Assembly (NCBI RefSeq): GCF_019599295.1
Contig: NZ_JAIEWN010000052.1
Span: 5,319-37,616, forward strand
Reading direction: 5' to 3'
Source of the DNA: Oscillochloris sp. ZM17-4
Lineage (GTDB): Bacteria; Chloroflexota; Chloroflexia; Chloroflexales; Chloroflexaceae
Length of the DNA stretch: 32,298 bases
Below, in pieces: positions 31,966 to 32,298 of the stretch (its first letter is position 1; each line of letters starts with the position of its first letter). The translations under genes were made by a program, and so were the position numbers. The notes beneath the pieces are model-generated. The model had not been told where the DNA came from, ran no database searches, and saw only the letters and a list, made by a program, of their open reading frames with translations.

Positions 31966-32298
<333 letters not shown>

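Overview
The window looks like a chromosomal segment of a filamentous anoxygenic phototroph of the Chloroflexales (Chloroflexota). The main evidence is a type-II photosynthetic reaction centre gene pair, pufL and pufM. Both proteins are close in length and sequence to those of Chloroflexus as I remember them. They are encoded as two separate genes with a 17-base gap, not as the single fused gene known from Roseiflexus. With the high GC content this suggests the Chloroflexus/Oscillochloris side of the order; I cannot name the species.

Layout. (1) 36-4256, photosynthesis and housekeeping: a two-helix membrane protein (+), a perfect hairpin between convergent genes, pufM and pufL (-) behind a near-consensus sigma-70-type promoter, mobA for molybdenum cofactor (-), and a small ParB-like-domain protein (+) followed by a long perfect hairpin. 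(2) 4385-24740, a roughly 20-kb block of minus-strand genes forming a Wzx/Wzy-type exopolysaccharide cluster. In transcription order: a TPR protein with a beta-rich C-terminus, two DegT-family sugar aminotransferases, a hexapeptide acyltransferase, a Wzx flippase, a GT4, a Wzy-like polymerase, a second GT4, a zinc-ribbon methyltransferase, a second hexapeptide transferase, a DUF1972 GT4, the initiating polyprenyl-phosphate sugar transferase, a DUF2142-like GT-C membrane protein, a two-helix envelope protein, a Wzz-like chain-length protein, a GT2 and a MshA-like GT4. Several junctions overlap by 1-4 bases (ATGA, GTGA, TGATG), which indicates translational coupling. (3) 24790-25728, a non-coding stretch with a decayed transposase tail and a 117-bp MITE-like inverted-repeat element. 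(4) 25729-32298, secreted and envelope proteins: a trypsin-like serine protease (+), a strong hairpin terminator, then on the minus strand a lipoprotein, a GT-C/TPR fusion membrane protein, a secreted glycoside hydrolase, and the 3' end of a GDP-L-fucose synthase gene cut by the window edge.

How it fits together. The initiating transferase would load the first sugar phosphate on a lipid carrier. The GT4/GT2 enzymes, aminotransferases, acyltransferases and methyltransferase would build and decorate the repeat unit. Wzx would flip it, Wzy polymerise it and the Wzz-like protein set its length. No complete nucleotide-sugar pathway lies inside the window; the GDP-fucose synthase fragment at the right edge hints that precursor genes begin there.

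I found no CRISPR array, rRNA or tRNA, and no clear novel defence or regulatory system. The best candidates for something undescribed are the structured intergenic element at 8157-8332, the MITE-like element at 25433-25549, the GT-C/TPR fusion, and the dyad inside the pufLM promoter. All family assignments come from reading motifs by eye, not from database searches.
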